Origin: Neolentinus lepideus HHB14362 ss-1
Lineage: Eukaryota > Basidiomycota > Agaricomycetes > Gloeophyllales > Gloeophyllaceae
Reading direction: 5' to 3'
Assembly (NCBI GenBank): GCA_001632425.1
Contig: KV425554.1
Span: 552,883-616,882, forward strand
Length of the DNA: 64,000 bases
Made by a program: the position numbers and the translations under genes. Shown piece by piece: positions 31,792-45,003 of the stretch (position 1 is the first letter of the stretch; each line of letters starts with the position of its first letter). Below the pieces are notes generated by a model. That model searched no databases. It was not told the origin of the DNA and saw nothing but the letters and a program-made list of their open reading frames with translations.

Positions 31792-32745
31792 CTACTCTTC
31801 CTTGTCACCTGTCCTTCCCCCAACAACATCCGCCCCAGGCAACAGCCACCTAAACGTTATACTCATCCTCGTTCCCCTCTTCACCACCTCTGTCCGCCCA
31901 TCGTCCCTCGCAACTGCATCCTCCACCTTCTTCTCGATCCCGTGCGTCCACTCGTACCTCGCCTCACCGCAAATGATGATTGTGCTCCTGGGTGGAAGAT
32001 ACATCCCATGCCTCTTCTCTCCTTTTTTGAATTCCATGACACATCCGCTCCCCATGCTAACCCCGACAATCCCGTCTCCAAACCGGTCGAGCAAGTCGAC
32101 ATGCGGGCTAATCCCGTCACCTGGTTCGTACAGGTTAACGATCGCCTGCCGTGCCCTGCCTCGACTCGCAAACAACAGATCGTGTGTCTCCCTTGACAGC
32201 TTAGGCTGCAGGAGATCAGACACAGCGGAGAGCAGATCAGCGAGGAAGAGGGGCAGCGTGGAGGAGTCTGGGCGACAAAATAGCATCACCTGGTTTGTGA
32301 GCGGCTTGGTGAAGTACGTGGATATGCATTGGGCGAAGACGTAGTCGATGAGCGGTTGGGGGAGGAGGAGGGTCGGGTCGAAGGTGAGTCCCGGGATCGG
32401 GGGCGCCTTGAGGGATGCAGGTTCTGTTTGTGTGACTACACCAGCTGTGACGGTGCTAGAGTTGGAAGTCGAGTTCGAGAAAGCGGTGGTGGCTTCGGAG
32501 TCGGGGGAGTCGAAGAGGGAGTCAGTGTCACTGTCTTGCTCGATGTCGAGTGGGGGCAGATCAGCGAAAATGGAAGGGGTCGGAGATGGGTTGATTAGAA
32601 CCTTTTGGACGGCATTATCTGCGGGAATAGAGATGAAAAGACTGCGAGTCCGCTTCCTTGTATTCGGACGTCTGTCCTCGTCTTCTGTAAGCTTGCGCTT
32701 CACTGGCGCTAAAGGGACGATAGTGACTTGCTCTTCCTCACTCAT
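31792..32745 (-). CDS. AlkB-like 2-oxoglutarate/Fe(II) dioxygenase (317 aa)
   Basis: A single uninterrupted exon of 317 codons. The first 110 or so residues are low complexity with a basic patch (RRPNTRKRTRSL). The catalytic jelly roll follows: ARQAIVNLYEPGDGISPHVD gives the HxD iron ligands, FGDGIVGVSMGSGCVMEF the next strands, and YEWTHGIE plus RMSITFRWL the distal histidine and the 2-oxoglutarate-binding arginines. The pattern QAIVNLYEPGDGI...PHVD is close to the ALKBH8/ALKBH6 type rather than to DNA-repair AlkB, so an RNA or protein substrate is possible. The lack of introns is unusual beside its intron-rich neighbours. Confidence 0.88.
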   Translation of the reverse strand: MSEEEQVTIVPLAPVKRKLTEDEDRRPNTRKRTRSLFISIPADNAVQKVLINPSPTPSIFADLPPLDIEQDSDTDSLFDSPDSEATTAFSNSTSNSSTVTAGVVTQTEPASLKAPPIPGLTFDPTLLLPQPLIDYVFAQCISTYFTKPLTNQVMLFCRPDSSTLPLFLADLLSAVSDLLQPKLSRETHDLLFASRGRARQAIVNLYEPGDGISPHVDLLDRFGDGIVGVSMGSGCVMEFKKGEKRHGMYLPPRSTIIICGEARYEWTHGIEKKVEDAVARDDGRTEVVKRGTRMSITFRWLLPGADVVGGRTGDKEE

Positions 32746-32921
32746 AACTAGCCCAGAGCAGTCAGTACATTAGCAAGATGTCAGAAGCCAAGCGGGGCGG
32801 CTGGCCTCCAACTACGAGGACTATGGTGTATGTTTAAGGGTAGCCATACAACCCACGTGCGTTCTCTAGTAGAGTCTCAGTTAATCAATCTATAATAAAT
32901 TACAAAACTGCCTTCCGTCAA

Positions 32922-33002
32922 GGCCGCGTGGCGTAATGGCAACGCGTCTGACTACGATTGTTGATAATCAGGAGATTGCAGGTTCGACCCCTGCCGCGGT
33001 CA
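32922..33002 (+). tRNA. tRNA-Arg(ACG) with 9-nt intron
   Basis: Acceptor stem GGCCGCG pairs with CGCGGTC (one G-U), discriminator A at 33002. D-arm, TTCGACC T-loop and a five-pair anticodon stem (32947-32951 with 32968-32972) are present. The anticodon is ACG at 32954-32956. A 9-nt insert (about 32958-32966) sits at the canonical position after base 37. Confidence 0.88.
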
Positions 33003-33236
33003 CTACAGCGAATTGTGTTGTTTTTGTTGCTGGTTGGTAGTTGGGCTATCGGCGTTATCAAGGTCCTTGAATCTGGGTTCTGTGGATTACACTTGTTTTT
33101 GCAAATATTTGACGGAGGGTGAGGTATTGTAATCAGATGGAGAACAAAATATTACCGATTGACCTGTGCGTGAGAATAAGACAGATTAATGTGGCAAAAT
33201 ACCAGTGCTCAAGGAAGTGTGGCTTGGAAGTTAGCT

Positions 33237-34649
33237 ATGGCTAAGCGTCCCCCTTCACCATCCTCATCGGGTGCTCTTATCAAGCGTGCCCGTTCTAATT
33301 CTCCAGAGGGGCAGACGCAACAGCTGATAATTTCTTCCTCGAACCATGAGCGCGGCATAGTCAGAAGCATCAAGCGTACGAGTAATCTCGAGGCCCCCAT
33401 TGTTAGTTTGTCAGGCGCACACTCGGTACGTACTTCCTGTTAGGTATGAACACGACGCTGGAGGGGGATAGACTTTAATAGTAGGCTAAATGGTCGTTCG
33501 CAGGCAGAGATATTGAGCTGTAGGTTCGATCCGAGCGGGCAAAATATCGCTGCTTGTTCTGCGGATCGTAGTCTATGTGCGTCCTTAGAGCCGTATTCTT
33601 TTCTTCCCCCCTCCGACCCCACCCATGTCATGCAGCTTTTTGGAAAACGTATCCGCCAAATGTGAACTATGGCTTGTTGCAAAGCATCCACAAGGCCCCC
33701 ATACTCGACTTCCAATGGTCCCTCCTCCATCCCCTCATCTACACCGTTTCAGCGGACTACACACTCCTCATGACCGACGTGACGACGGGCGAGCGTGTGA
33801 GGAAAGTACGTGCCCACCGCGGAATTATTAATACACTCGACAGGACTGTCGCCGGCGGTGCGGGCGTGGAGCTGATCGCGACGGGCTCGGACGACGGGAC
33901 GGTGAGGATATGGGAGGGTGGAGATGAAGGGAGGAAGGACTGTATTGCGACCTTTGAGATCGGGTGCCCGGTCACAGCGGTGTGTTGGAGCGCAGATGGA
34001 TCGAGTGTGTATATTGGCGCCCTGGACAATGAGATTCACGTGAGTATTGCTGTCGGTCGAATATCACGGCACCTTATATATGCGTGATTCTGGTAGGTTT
34101 ACGACTTCCGAAAACAAGCCCAAGTGTCCACACTTGTAGGACACACCGATACCCCTTCCTCTCTCTCACTGTCTCCGAACGGCTCGTACCTCCTCTCTCC
34201 CTCATTCTCCTCACAAGTCATCATTCATGACGTCCGTCCGTTTTCGCCCTCGCCGACGCGCATACACCGCATCCTGACGGGTGCTCCTGCTGGGTTCGAA
34301 AATACCCTGCTTAAGGGTGCATGGAGTCGTGACGATGGAGGGAGGCGGGTGGCTGTCGGCGGTGCGGACAGGATGGTGTGTATCTGGGATGTCGAAAGCG
34401 GGAAGTTGCAGTACAAGGTGGGTGAAGCCCTTAAACGTGGTGTAATATCGTTCACTGGGTTGTCGTTATAGCTCCCTGGACATAAGGGCACAGTGACTGC
34501 TGTAGACTTCCATCCAAAAGAGCCCATCAGTATGTATAATTCAACAATGTCGGTTTTAGGATGTGGCTGACTTGGCACTGCCAGTTTTGACTGGTAGTAA
34601 GGACGCAACAATGTTATTGGGCGAGATTGAACCTAGCGTTGCGGTGTAA
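33237..34649 (+). CDS. SNRNP40: U5 snRNP 40 kDa WD40 protein (369 aa)
   Basis: Six exons: 33237-33425, 33504-33576, 33636-34039, 34097-34417, 34472-34529 and 34585-34649, giving 369 residues. After a basic start (MAKRPPSPSSSGALIKRARS) come seven WD-like repeats. Diagnostic stretches are EAPIVSLSGAHSAEILSCRF, FWKTYPPNVNYGLL, GSDDGTVRIWEGGDEG and the C-terminal LPGHKGTVTAVDFHPKEPI with ILTGSKDATMLLGEIEP. These identify the Prp8-binding U5 component (SNRNP40, Spf38 in fission yeast) of the U5 and tri-snRNP. Confidence 0.93.
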
Positions 34650-34903
34650 TAGTTAATCGCCGATATTTGGCTGTCGAACATCTACAACAACGCTATCCAG
34701 ATTGTGATATTCTTGGGATCAGCTACACTATCTGTATACAGCGGTAAATCCTACAGGGGCTCAGAGAAATGAGAGCAAATGAAAGTAAAATCCGACAGCG
34801 ACAGGACACTATACGATAATCATATGAAAGCAAATACAACCAAGCTTTTGCATATATGAGGAAAGATGGGAAAAATAACTGCAACGGATGAATTTATGAC
34901 ATG

Positions 34904-36343
34904 CTAAAGCCCCAGGAGAGACTCGGGAGACGAAGGTTCCGAACGAGGAGGCGGCACGTCGATGTAGAAACTGGGTAAAATATCCTGGATGTTCTCAACA
35001 AACCAGTAGCGACCTTCCTTATCCTCACTCCTTCCATGGGGCATGATCTGCACAAAAGTCCCGGAGATGCCCATGCCTACGATCAGAGAATCGAGGACAG
35101 ATGCCTCCATGAGGACCGTGATGTTGTCGATATTCGGGTCATGATACCTTGCCGAACCGCCCTGGACATTACGATCCTCCACGCTAGGTTCCAGGAGGCA
35201 TGACCGCCTGTCACGCGGACGACCCCAAGGTTTGAGGATAACCCGACCGAGATGGCGTACAAGCTCTTCCTCGACGGGATGACTCTGCTGTGGAACAGGA
35301 GAACCTGGCCGCAGTATACAAGCTATCCGGCGTGTGCTGGTCTCCGCAAGGCTGATTGTATGCGTGAGAGGTAACGCAGTCGGACCAAGGAGAGAAACAA
35401 GAGGAATTGCACCAAGATCTGTGTTCCAAGACTCCAGGCCGCCGAAGTGCTGCTCCGCCCAGTCCAGGGTCTCCGAGCCTTGGGAAGTCAGCTCAGCAAG
35501 GAAGTACAGAATGGAGCGCTTGGGGTTTGGCCAGAGTATCGCAAGACCATTTGCAACTGGACATGGTAGAACGCGAGCGATGGTCAGCGTTCGGGGCAGT
35601 TCTATCTTGGCCTGGTGGGAGAGATCACGGAAGAGCTGTCAGTACGCAAAGTGTACAAATGGAGAATTGACGCCACCTGCTCCAGTAAGCCCCGCACCGA
35701 GATCAGTTGTTGTATATCTTCCTCGTCATCATAAAATCTGACTCGCAGTAGAAAATCCACATAAAAACTGATGAGTTGTGGAGCGTAGCGGCACCAGGCA
35801 GCTTTCAAGTGCCAACCGTTTACACTATCGTAGAAACACAACGTCAGAAAAAGCCGTATCGTTGTATAAGGCTTGGAGATAAAGTTCAGGAGATATTCAT
35901 CTTGATACAAAGGTCTGCGCCACGGATTGGGTTTAGGGTACCTAACGCTGTCAGGATTTTCTAAGTACCGTCGCGCATCGGGCTTGAATGTGAGGATACC
36001 AATGTGGTATCGAAACTTGGTGCAGTTGTCACAGCACGTCAAGATCATAAGACCATCTGCTTACCTGACAATACAGCTCATAAAGTGAGTCTTCATAGTC
36101 CGTCAGCTGTGGTGCCCGAGGTAATGGAGGCCATACGCAATCCCGTGCAAAAGCCTTGTCGGCACTATATAGTCTCTCGATCATCTCAAGTTTTGAGAAA
36201 TTACTGATGGAGATCACAATGAGCACCGATGTACGAAGGACGTAGAGTGACACCCACCTATCCAACCTGCGATTGCTGAACCTGCCCTGTGCAACGGCCT
36301 CATCCCACTGTCGCACCCACGAGCCATCGTCATATACGTTCAT
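34904..36343 (-). CDS. Unrecognised conserved-looking protein (423 aa)
   Basis: Four exons: 36343-36258, 36203-36065, 36015-35677 and 35611-34904, introns 54, 49 and 65 nt, phases consistent. The sequence has the even composition of a folded, globular protein: KPNPWRRPLYQDEYLLNF, TIRLFLTLCFYDSVNGWHLK, RFYDDEEDIQQLISVRGLLE, then RTLTIARVLPCPVANGLAIL and EGRYWFVENIQDILPSFY. No signal peptide or membrane segment is evident. The final exon is open for 235 codons, which supports the model. I do not recognise the family and give no function. Confidence 0.75.
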
Positions 36344-36742
36344 TTTTGCCAATGTCGATAGTAGTGGTCAGGGTGGTCTCCGCTTTATTATTGCGACTTT
36401 ATCGCTCGACGCCGTAATGTGTCCATGAACGGTCTGAACACACGGCGAATGAGTGATTCTGAACGTCGCCGTCGTGTTCTAAGAATGCAATAATGGTGAC
36501 AGCATTGTTTCAGGAAGTAGACTTGCGAGCGACGTCTCCTCAGTGAATCCGAGTAGGCGAGCAACGGGCTTCACAGGGCCAGGAAGTTGGCGTTTCGCGT
36601 CTCAGGCGCAAAGTCGCCAGCATCTTTGCATTCCGCCGCACTCTGAACTCAATCGCTACCAAAATCTTTCAGCAATATAGTCCCGACCGAAGCAGAGTCC
36701 AAGTCATTTTGAGGGCTACTGGTGAAGCTTGAAGCTGAGTGT
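36344..36742. promoter_or_regulatory. Divergent promoter region
   Basis: A 400-bp space between the starts of the minus-strand unknown gene and the plus-strand PPIL4 gene, so it should drive both. No clear TATA element was noticed. Confidence 0.5.
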
Positions 36743-38308
36743 ATGTCAGTTTTACTGGAGACGTCCTTTGGCGACATCGTCATCGACCTAGAAGTCGAAG
36801 CATGTCCAAAGACTTGCGAGAATTTCCTCAAACTATGCAAAGTCTACTACTACAATCTCAACTGCTTCTTTAATGGTATGTCGTTCAGTCATTGATGTCT
36901 ATGTCTTTAATCTCGCAACCCGCAGTCTCCAAGGACTTCCTAGCCCAAGCGGGAGACCCGACAGCAACAGGTACTGGAGGAGAGTGCATATGGTCGTACA
37001 TTGCCACTCAACAAGGACGATCGGCGCCGCGATATTTTACACCAGAGGTCGTGCCGCGCCTCAAGCATACTGAGCGAGGCACTGTGTCTATGGCTGTAGC
37101 GCCGTCTGTTGAAGGCCTCAAGGGTGGCTGCGGCAGCCAGTTCTTTCTGACTCTTGCCGACGGGATCGATTATCTTGATGGCAAGCATGCTGTATTCGGA
37201 CACATCGTTGAAGGACTGGATACCCTTGACAAGCTGAACGAGGTCTTCGTGGACCAAGATGGACGGCCACTAAAGGATGTCAGGATAAGGCACGTAATCA
37301 TTCTAGGTAATACGCATATATTCATTGATTGTCATGCGAATCTCACATCTACGCCTAAGAGGACCCATTTCCCGACCCTCCAGGTCTTGTCCGCCCGGAC
37401 GCGTCCCCCACACGGCCACCAGACAACTCAACGCGCATTGCGGAAGATGAAGACCCCCTGGCGACTCTCCCCGAGGAGGAAGCCGAGAAGCAGCGGCGCG
37501 AACAAGCAGCTCGCGCTTCTGCGTTGACTCTCGAAATGGTCGGGGACCTGCCATTCGCAAACGTACGCCCGCCGGAGAACGTGCTGTTTGTTTGCAAGCT
37601 GAACCCGGTCACGCGCGACGAGGACCTTGAGCTGATTTTCTCGCGGTTCGGAACGATCATGAGCTGCCAGGTTATACGTGATAAAAAGACAGGGGAATCG
37701 TTGCAATATGCATTCATCGAATTCGACAAACGGGAAGATGCGGAGCAGGTGGGTGTTCCCTCGTTCGGTAGTAGCTGCCAGCTTCTGATGAATCACCTAG
37801 GCTTACTTCAAAATGCAAAACGTCTTGGTGGATGACCGGCGCATATGGGTTGATTTGTATGTTTACTCTTTCTTTACCTAGATCTCTACTTATTCACATG
37901 TTTAGTTCTCAATCCGTGGCACGTCTCAATACGCATTGGTCCAACAACCCCAATGTGGGCCCCCGTGGAGACCGTGGCGGAGAAGGCAAACGCGGAAGAG
38001 GCGGAGGCCGATCGATGGGAGGGTACGGTGGCAGAGACGACCTGGAAGAGACGCGCAGGTACAGAAGCGACTATGGCGGGAGAGGTCACGACTACGGTAT
38101 GGTCTTCGAGGTTCCTGAAGAGGACACTGGGAGACGGCGAGGCAGTCAACGGCGATCCAGGTCTCCTCACCGCGAGAGGGACAGAGACAGCGAACGCCGC
38201 AGGAGCAGAAGCCGGAGCAGAGAGAGGCATAGACGCCTGAGCAGAAGCAGAGATAGGAACAGAAATGACGACAGACGCGAGAGGGACAGGTATAGGGAGA
38301 GGCGCTGA
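36743..38308 (+). CDS. PPIL4: Cyclophilin-RRM peptidyl-prolyl isomerase, PPIL4 type (453 aa)
   Basis: Five exons: 36743-36875, 36926-37306, 37360-37748, 37801-37856 and 37906-38308, giving 453 residues. Residues 1-170 are a cyclophilin domain ([51 protein letters not shown]). A linker follows with [16 protein letters not shown], then an RRM with [17 protein letters not shown] and [14 protein letters not shown], and an arginine/serine/glycine-rich tail ending in RS, RD and RE repeats. This order is that of PPIL4 (Cyp6), a nuclear cyclophilin associated with the spliceosome. The cyclophilin lacks the usual catalytic FHR motif order in the FFN-VSKDF segment: FNVSKDF replaces FHRVIKNF, so isomerase activity may be weak. 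Confidence 0.93.
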
Positions 38309-38647
38309 GGCATCGCCGACGTCAGTTGTTTCAACTTTCGTGTGTACATCACTCCTATCGGACGTTATGCGTTAATCTGACGCTTACAATCAAGCTGTTG
38401 CCGGATGCATGCAATGTGGAGTCCTTGTGTGTTGATTGACAGTCCTGGTCCGGAGTAAGATCGGATGATAGGCGCTAGTTCCTCTGACTGAGACATCCCC
38501 ATCCGCGCATACAGCCTTTATATAGGTGGTTTTGAAACATGGCCCCTCACCATTCATTACCTTCCAGCACTACAAGTACCCGTATTTCGATTCTTCTACG
38601 CCATCAACATTATAAGCTTAGCTTCGCTTTAGGTCTAGCCAGACGCC
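38309..38647 (+). promoter_or_regulatory. Upstream region of the BTB gene
   Basis: Contains TTTATATAGG at 38517-38526, about 125 bp before the ATG, as a likely TATA box, followed by pyrimidine-rich sequence. Confidence 0.55.
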
Positions 38648-39502
38648 ATGCTCACCAGCTCCGACGAAGCAAAGCCGTACTTGCATTGTTTCACTGCAGC
38701 AGATGCAGATGTTATCCTTCGCTCTATACAACCCGACTCAGCCGACTTCCGTCTTCACAAATGCATCCTCGCGGCGGCTTCCCCATTCTTCGAGAATATG
38801 TTCTCCCTCCCTCAACCTTCGTGCGCAGATGCACTACCCGTCATTGACGTGTCGGAACGAGCTGCTGCGTTGAATACAGTGCTACAATTTGTCTACCCAA
38901 TTCTAGACCCCGCTATTGAGACGTTGGACGAACTCTCCTCCATCCTGGCCATCGCGATCAAGTACGAATTCACGTTCGCCATCCACACCCTCCAAAAACT
39001 CCTAGTATCACCTCGATTCGTCGAGGCAGAGCCTCTGAAAGTGTTCGCAATCACGTGCCGCTTCGATCTCGACGACGAAGCCAAGATCGCGTCGCAGTAC
39101 ACGCTATCCATCAACATCCTCACTGCTCCCCTAACGGATGACTTCAAGTACATAACCGCGTATTCCTACCGCCGTCTGCTCGATTTGCACCGCACACGAG
39201 CGGCGGCGGCGCAGGAAATCCTGCAGTCGGCGAAACCAGCCACTGTCGATACGCTGAAGTGCATGCAATGTAGTGCAGTGGCGTTCGGCAGCTACATGCC
39301 CCCGCGGTGGTGGGTGGACTTCCAGAAGCGGGCATGCGAGGAACTAGGGCAAAGGCCCTGCACGGATGTAGTATTCTCGATAGCGTTCTTGTCGCAGTCT
39401 GCAAGGACAGGGTGTCCGAGATGTGCGGAGAGCGTTCTGAACTCTTACACCTTCATTGAACGTTTGAAAGAGCGAATTGACGAACTACCGGCGAGTATAT
39501 AG
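38648..39502 (+). CDS. BTB/POZ-domain protein (284 aa)
   Basis: Single exon. Residues about 15-120 form a BTB domain: ADADVILRSIQPDSADFRLH, KCILAAASPFFENMFSLPQP and VLQFVYPI. This is the common Agaricomycete BTB type with no partner domain such as Kelch or BACK repeats recognised. The C-terminal part holds four or more cysteines (MQCSAV, GCPRCAE) that might bind a metal; this is inference. BTB proteins of this kind often act as adaptors for Cul3 ligases or as transcription co-factors, but no specific role is indicated. Confidence 0.85.
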   Translation: MLTSSDEAKPYLHCFTAADADVILRSIQPDSADFRLHKCILAAASPFFENMFSLPQPSCADALPVIDVSERAAALNTVLQFVYPILDPAIETLDELSSILAIAIKYEFTFAIHTLQKLLVSPRFVEAEPLKVFAITCRFDLDDEAKIASQYTLSINILTAPLTDDFKYITAYSYRRLLDLHRTRAAAAQEILQSAKPATVDTLKCMQCSAVAFGSYMPPRWWVDFQKRACEELGQRPCTDVVFSIAFLSQSARTGCPRCAESVLNSYTFIERLKERIDELPASI

Positions 39503-39697
39503 ACCCGACGGGAGTGTACGCAATAAAATTCCCTCCTGACTTGGTGATTGCATGTGTGCAAGAAACGGACCTCCATTCTACAATATGAATTTGTACCTGG
39601 TGGAAGTGTTTAATTTGCTACAATACACACTGATACATTTTCCTTCTCCTTCCCAAAATGCATTCCACCTGAGATCCCCGATCGTCTGAATCGCCTC

Positions 39698-41839
<2,142 letters not shown>

Positions 41840-42345
41840 GATCGTAATGTCTTTTAAAAGAAGAAATTTGTTGTTCAAGTGGTCCTCGACGATCGACAAC
41901 AAATGAGGCACGCATCGCACTCTCGCTGTATATATATCGGATGATAGTGGCGAGTATAGATTGTAGATCACCGTGAGAACATATTCAAGCGAGTCGGTTC
42001 GCGGTTCGCGGTTCCTGGAGCGTGCCGTGTTTGTGGCCTATTGGCCTACACTATGTAGCACTGTGCCATATTCCTACGTCTAACTGAAGGGATTTGAAGC
42101 CGAACATATAGTGATTGAGTGATACTACACCTACACAAAGTATGGCAAGGCCTTCGTGGCTCGGGAATAGGTCTGGTCGATGTCCTCCGGTGCCTATCAA
42201 GTGCGAACAAATTCATCTATGCGATGTCCAAAATGAAATCGCGAGGCATAAATTGGGAATCCATTAGTGTCCGTGCTAGAAGAAGATACACTTCTCTACA
42301 ACATGATCGTACATACTATATCATCAAAAGCAAGAGATCCACATC
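41840..42345. other. Intergenic region between P5CDH and alpha-SNAP
   Basis: Holds the P5CDH promoter (TATATATATC near 41929-41938) and the 3' end of the alpha-SNAP transcript. No coding sequence is seen. Confidence 0.5.
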
Positions 42346-43393
42346 TTAGGTGAGCTGATTGCCCTCGTCCTGGAGCTTCCTCTTGATCTTTAGCAAAATA
42401 CCCGTCTTCCAGTTATCAAGGCGCATGACTTGATCGAAGTCCACAACAGCAGCAGTGAAGGCCTCCTCATCTCCCGCGTCCATGGCTTCGATGAGGGCAT
42501 TGATGAATCGCGCCTCCCGCGTAGACGTGAACGTCGTGTCAAGCTGACCGTATCTTGTCATGTTGCGTTTTGCGGAGATAGAATCCTGTCGACAGCAGTT
42601 CATGGTCAGGATCAGGTAACTTCATCCACATGAGAGACCGCCTACCCCCATAGCAAGTGCACAGAGACTCGCTCTTAACCAGTATTCCTTGACGCTGAAT
42701 CTTGTGAGCTGAGACGTCAAAGAGTGATCCGCAACCTGCTCGTAGCGCGTGATGGCCGCAGGGTATTCTTCGAGGTCCGCGTGCAAGTCTGCTGCGTCCT
42801 TGAGGCATGCGTTCGCAGTACTGTGATGAAGTATCCTGATCTGAGTATCTTGGAGACAGATGAATACATGAAAACGCACGCCGTGGCATCTTCCTGCTGA
42901 TACCATTCACCCGCACGCTCGAAGCTGTCACAGGCTCTGCGCAGATCATTCAGTTCTTGTAGGTAAATCTGCGCAATCTCCTTCTCCCTATCTGCAGCCT
43001 GGCGGAACCGTCCTCCCTTCGTCAAATGCGTTATCGTCTGCGACAATGCCTGGATCGCCACTAATACACGATCCCCATCAATGTCCCATCGACTTCTGAA
43101 CCCCCGATGCACTTACACTCGGGATTGACCCTCTTATACGCCTTGGCCGCATTCCACCAAGCATTCGCAGCCTCGCTCCCCTCCTTGCAGTGCTCCCTGC
43201 ACTCCGCCTCCCGCGCGTGCGCATCACCGGCCTCCTTGAACAGTTTATCGATCTTGAACGCGTTCGCCGCCTGCTGGTAGAGATCACCCGCTTCCTCCCA
43301 TTTCGTAGAAGACGACGAGAACCAGCCGGTAGAAGAATTGGCTTTCTTGTCTGCTTTCTCCAGCAGGCTCTGCGCTGGTGACTTGGAGGGCAT
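42346..43393 (-). CDS. SEC17: Alpha-SNAP vesicle-fusion adaptor
   Basis: Begins at ATG 43393 (MPSKSPAQSLLEKADKKA) and ends at 42346 with LLKIKRKLQDEGNQLT. At least five exons. TPR-like helices appear in family order: GWFSSSSTKWEEAGDLYQQA, DAHAREAECREHCKEGSEAA, then across the first intron AIQALSQTITHLTKGGRF, REKEIAQIYLQELNDLRRA, DAADLHADLEEYPAAITRYE, SVKEYWLRASLCALA and the C-terminal VMRLDNWKTGILLKIK. Alpha-SNAP recruits NSF/Sec18 to SNARE complexes and stimulates their disassembly. The C-terminal leucine-containing end needed to stimulate NSF is present. Confidence 0.93.
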
Positions 43394-45003
43394 CGTTACA
43401 GGGCGCTGCGGGGAATCCCGTCCTTGTTAAACGAGGTTACGGGGTCTTGCCGACGCCGACGATTTGGAGGCCTTTTTAGGCAAATGTGGTTGAACGCCAC
43501 GTTGCCACTTCAGCGCGAGTGTGGCAGACCCAGTTCAGAACGACTCAGACATAGCTGTAGCGGTCGTAACGCAGAACGGGCGATTTACAATTATTTACTG
43601 GTCTGGCACCGAGAGAAAGTGTACACTAAGTCCAACATCGGAGAGCCCACCTCTCTAAATAAAGGTAACAGACCGTATACTGTCGGAAACCTAGTAGTCG
43701 GACACCTTACAGTATATGCCTTGCCGTACCCGCTATATTCCTCATATTGGTTCCATTTTACTTTCAAAATGTCGGCATACATTGTCTCTATCATTCCCAA
43801 GTAGTTCTGTATTTTTGTGTACAATACAGCTGAGTGTAGAAATATTTTATTTTCGTCACAGCCAATGTGGCAAAGGACTAGGTACTCGGACAGCATACAT
43901 AACACCCATTTCTGCATCCTAAACTAGGTTTAAACTTGGCATACCATGTCCCCTAACATGCTGGACTATGGTTCAGTACATTTGAGGGATGAATGAGAAC
44001 ACATGCAGTAGATACAAATTGGGCCCCGACCCTGATATCATGCAAGCCACAGAACATCCAGGTTGTCTCTGCTGCAGGACACAGCTAACCTCATCCTAAT
44101 GCTACTCAGACTTCATCATTTAGGTCCAATAGATGATACATGCAACCCAAATGAACCAATCCCGCACCAACAATGACATCTCCCTTTTAGTTTTTCACCC
44201 CTACACTTCTGCTGCAGATACACCTTAACCCGGGTCCCCAATGCCCCAATGCCCTGGCAAAATTAAAGAAAAAATACCTTGGAGCACCTTTGCTATATCT
44301 CAAGCCATTTACAGAGTTTTTTGAGGCCAGAAGTCAGAGAGGATGCAACAGGAGGCTGTGGAGTTGAGGAGGTCAAGTTGACTGACATTCTGTGAGTGGC
44401 CACCTTGTCACCCTCATAACAATTGTAAATGGAGGTCAATTACCCTGTTCAGGGTCTCAAATGAGAGCCAAGATAACAAATAATTGACTAGAGTGCAACC
44501 AGAGATAGAGCAAGATCATGGTGCATGGCGAGAGCGAGAGGACTGTAGAAGGTGGCACTGTGTGGGAACGTGAAGCATCGAAATCGGACAACTCCGACGA
44601 CGGCGGTGACAATATCTCAGTTAGTTTTCAGCATTCCCGAGTGAAACTTGGCAGCAGTGTTCTCTCGAATTATAGCTTTCAAACAGTATATAAATTGTAG
44701 TCTAATGGTAGCTAGGGAGGGAGAAAGAGCCTGCTGTCCGAGTAGGCAGTGTGTCCGACTGCCTGACCCGCGACAGTAAGTCAGACTTTGAACACCAAAG
44801 TTCAATCAGACGGCATGTTTGATTACTGGAGATTACTGCATGGGCCACAGCTAGGTTTGTGATTCGGTTCGTCTAATCCACGGTCTGCGAACCAGGTTCG
44901 TCGTTGGCTGCCGATCAAATGGCAGGATTTAGCCGCCCACCGGGCACCGGCAGCACGCCGAATCCGTATGTTTGACAGATAAGGACAACTCTTCTGTTTG
45001 TGC
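43394..45003. other. 1.6-kb gap with a CpG-depleted island
   Basis: No gene recognised. Open frames are short. Its middle part, 43921-44520, is described separately. Around 44700-44830 there is a short hairpin (TTGAACACCAAAGTTCAA). Confidence 0.55.
43921..44520. repeat. CpG-depleted island, likely methylated transposon remnant
   Basis: Only three CpG dinucleotides occur in these 600 bp (in GGGCCCCGAC, CCCGCACC and AACCCGGG), although the GC content is near 45 percent and roughly thirty would be expected by chance. TG and CA are abundant. Sequence on both sides returns abruptly to normal CpG density (for example GCGAGAGCGAGAGG at 44527). This is what long-term cytosine methylation and deamination leaves. 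No coding frame or terminal repeat is visible, so the type of element is unknown. Confidence 0.7.

Noticed and set aside
43424..43804. 126-codon plus-strand frame upstream of alpha-SNAP
   Set aside because: No splice support, AT-rich and random composition; likely chance.
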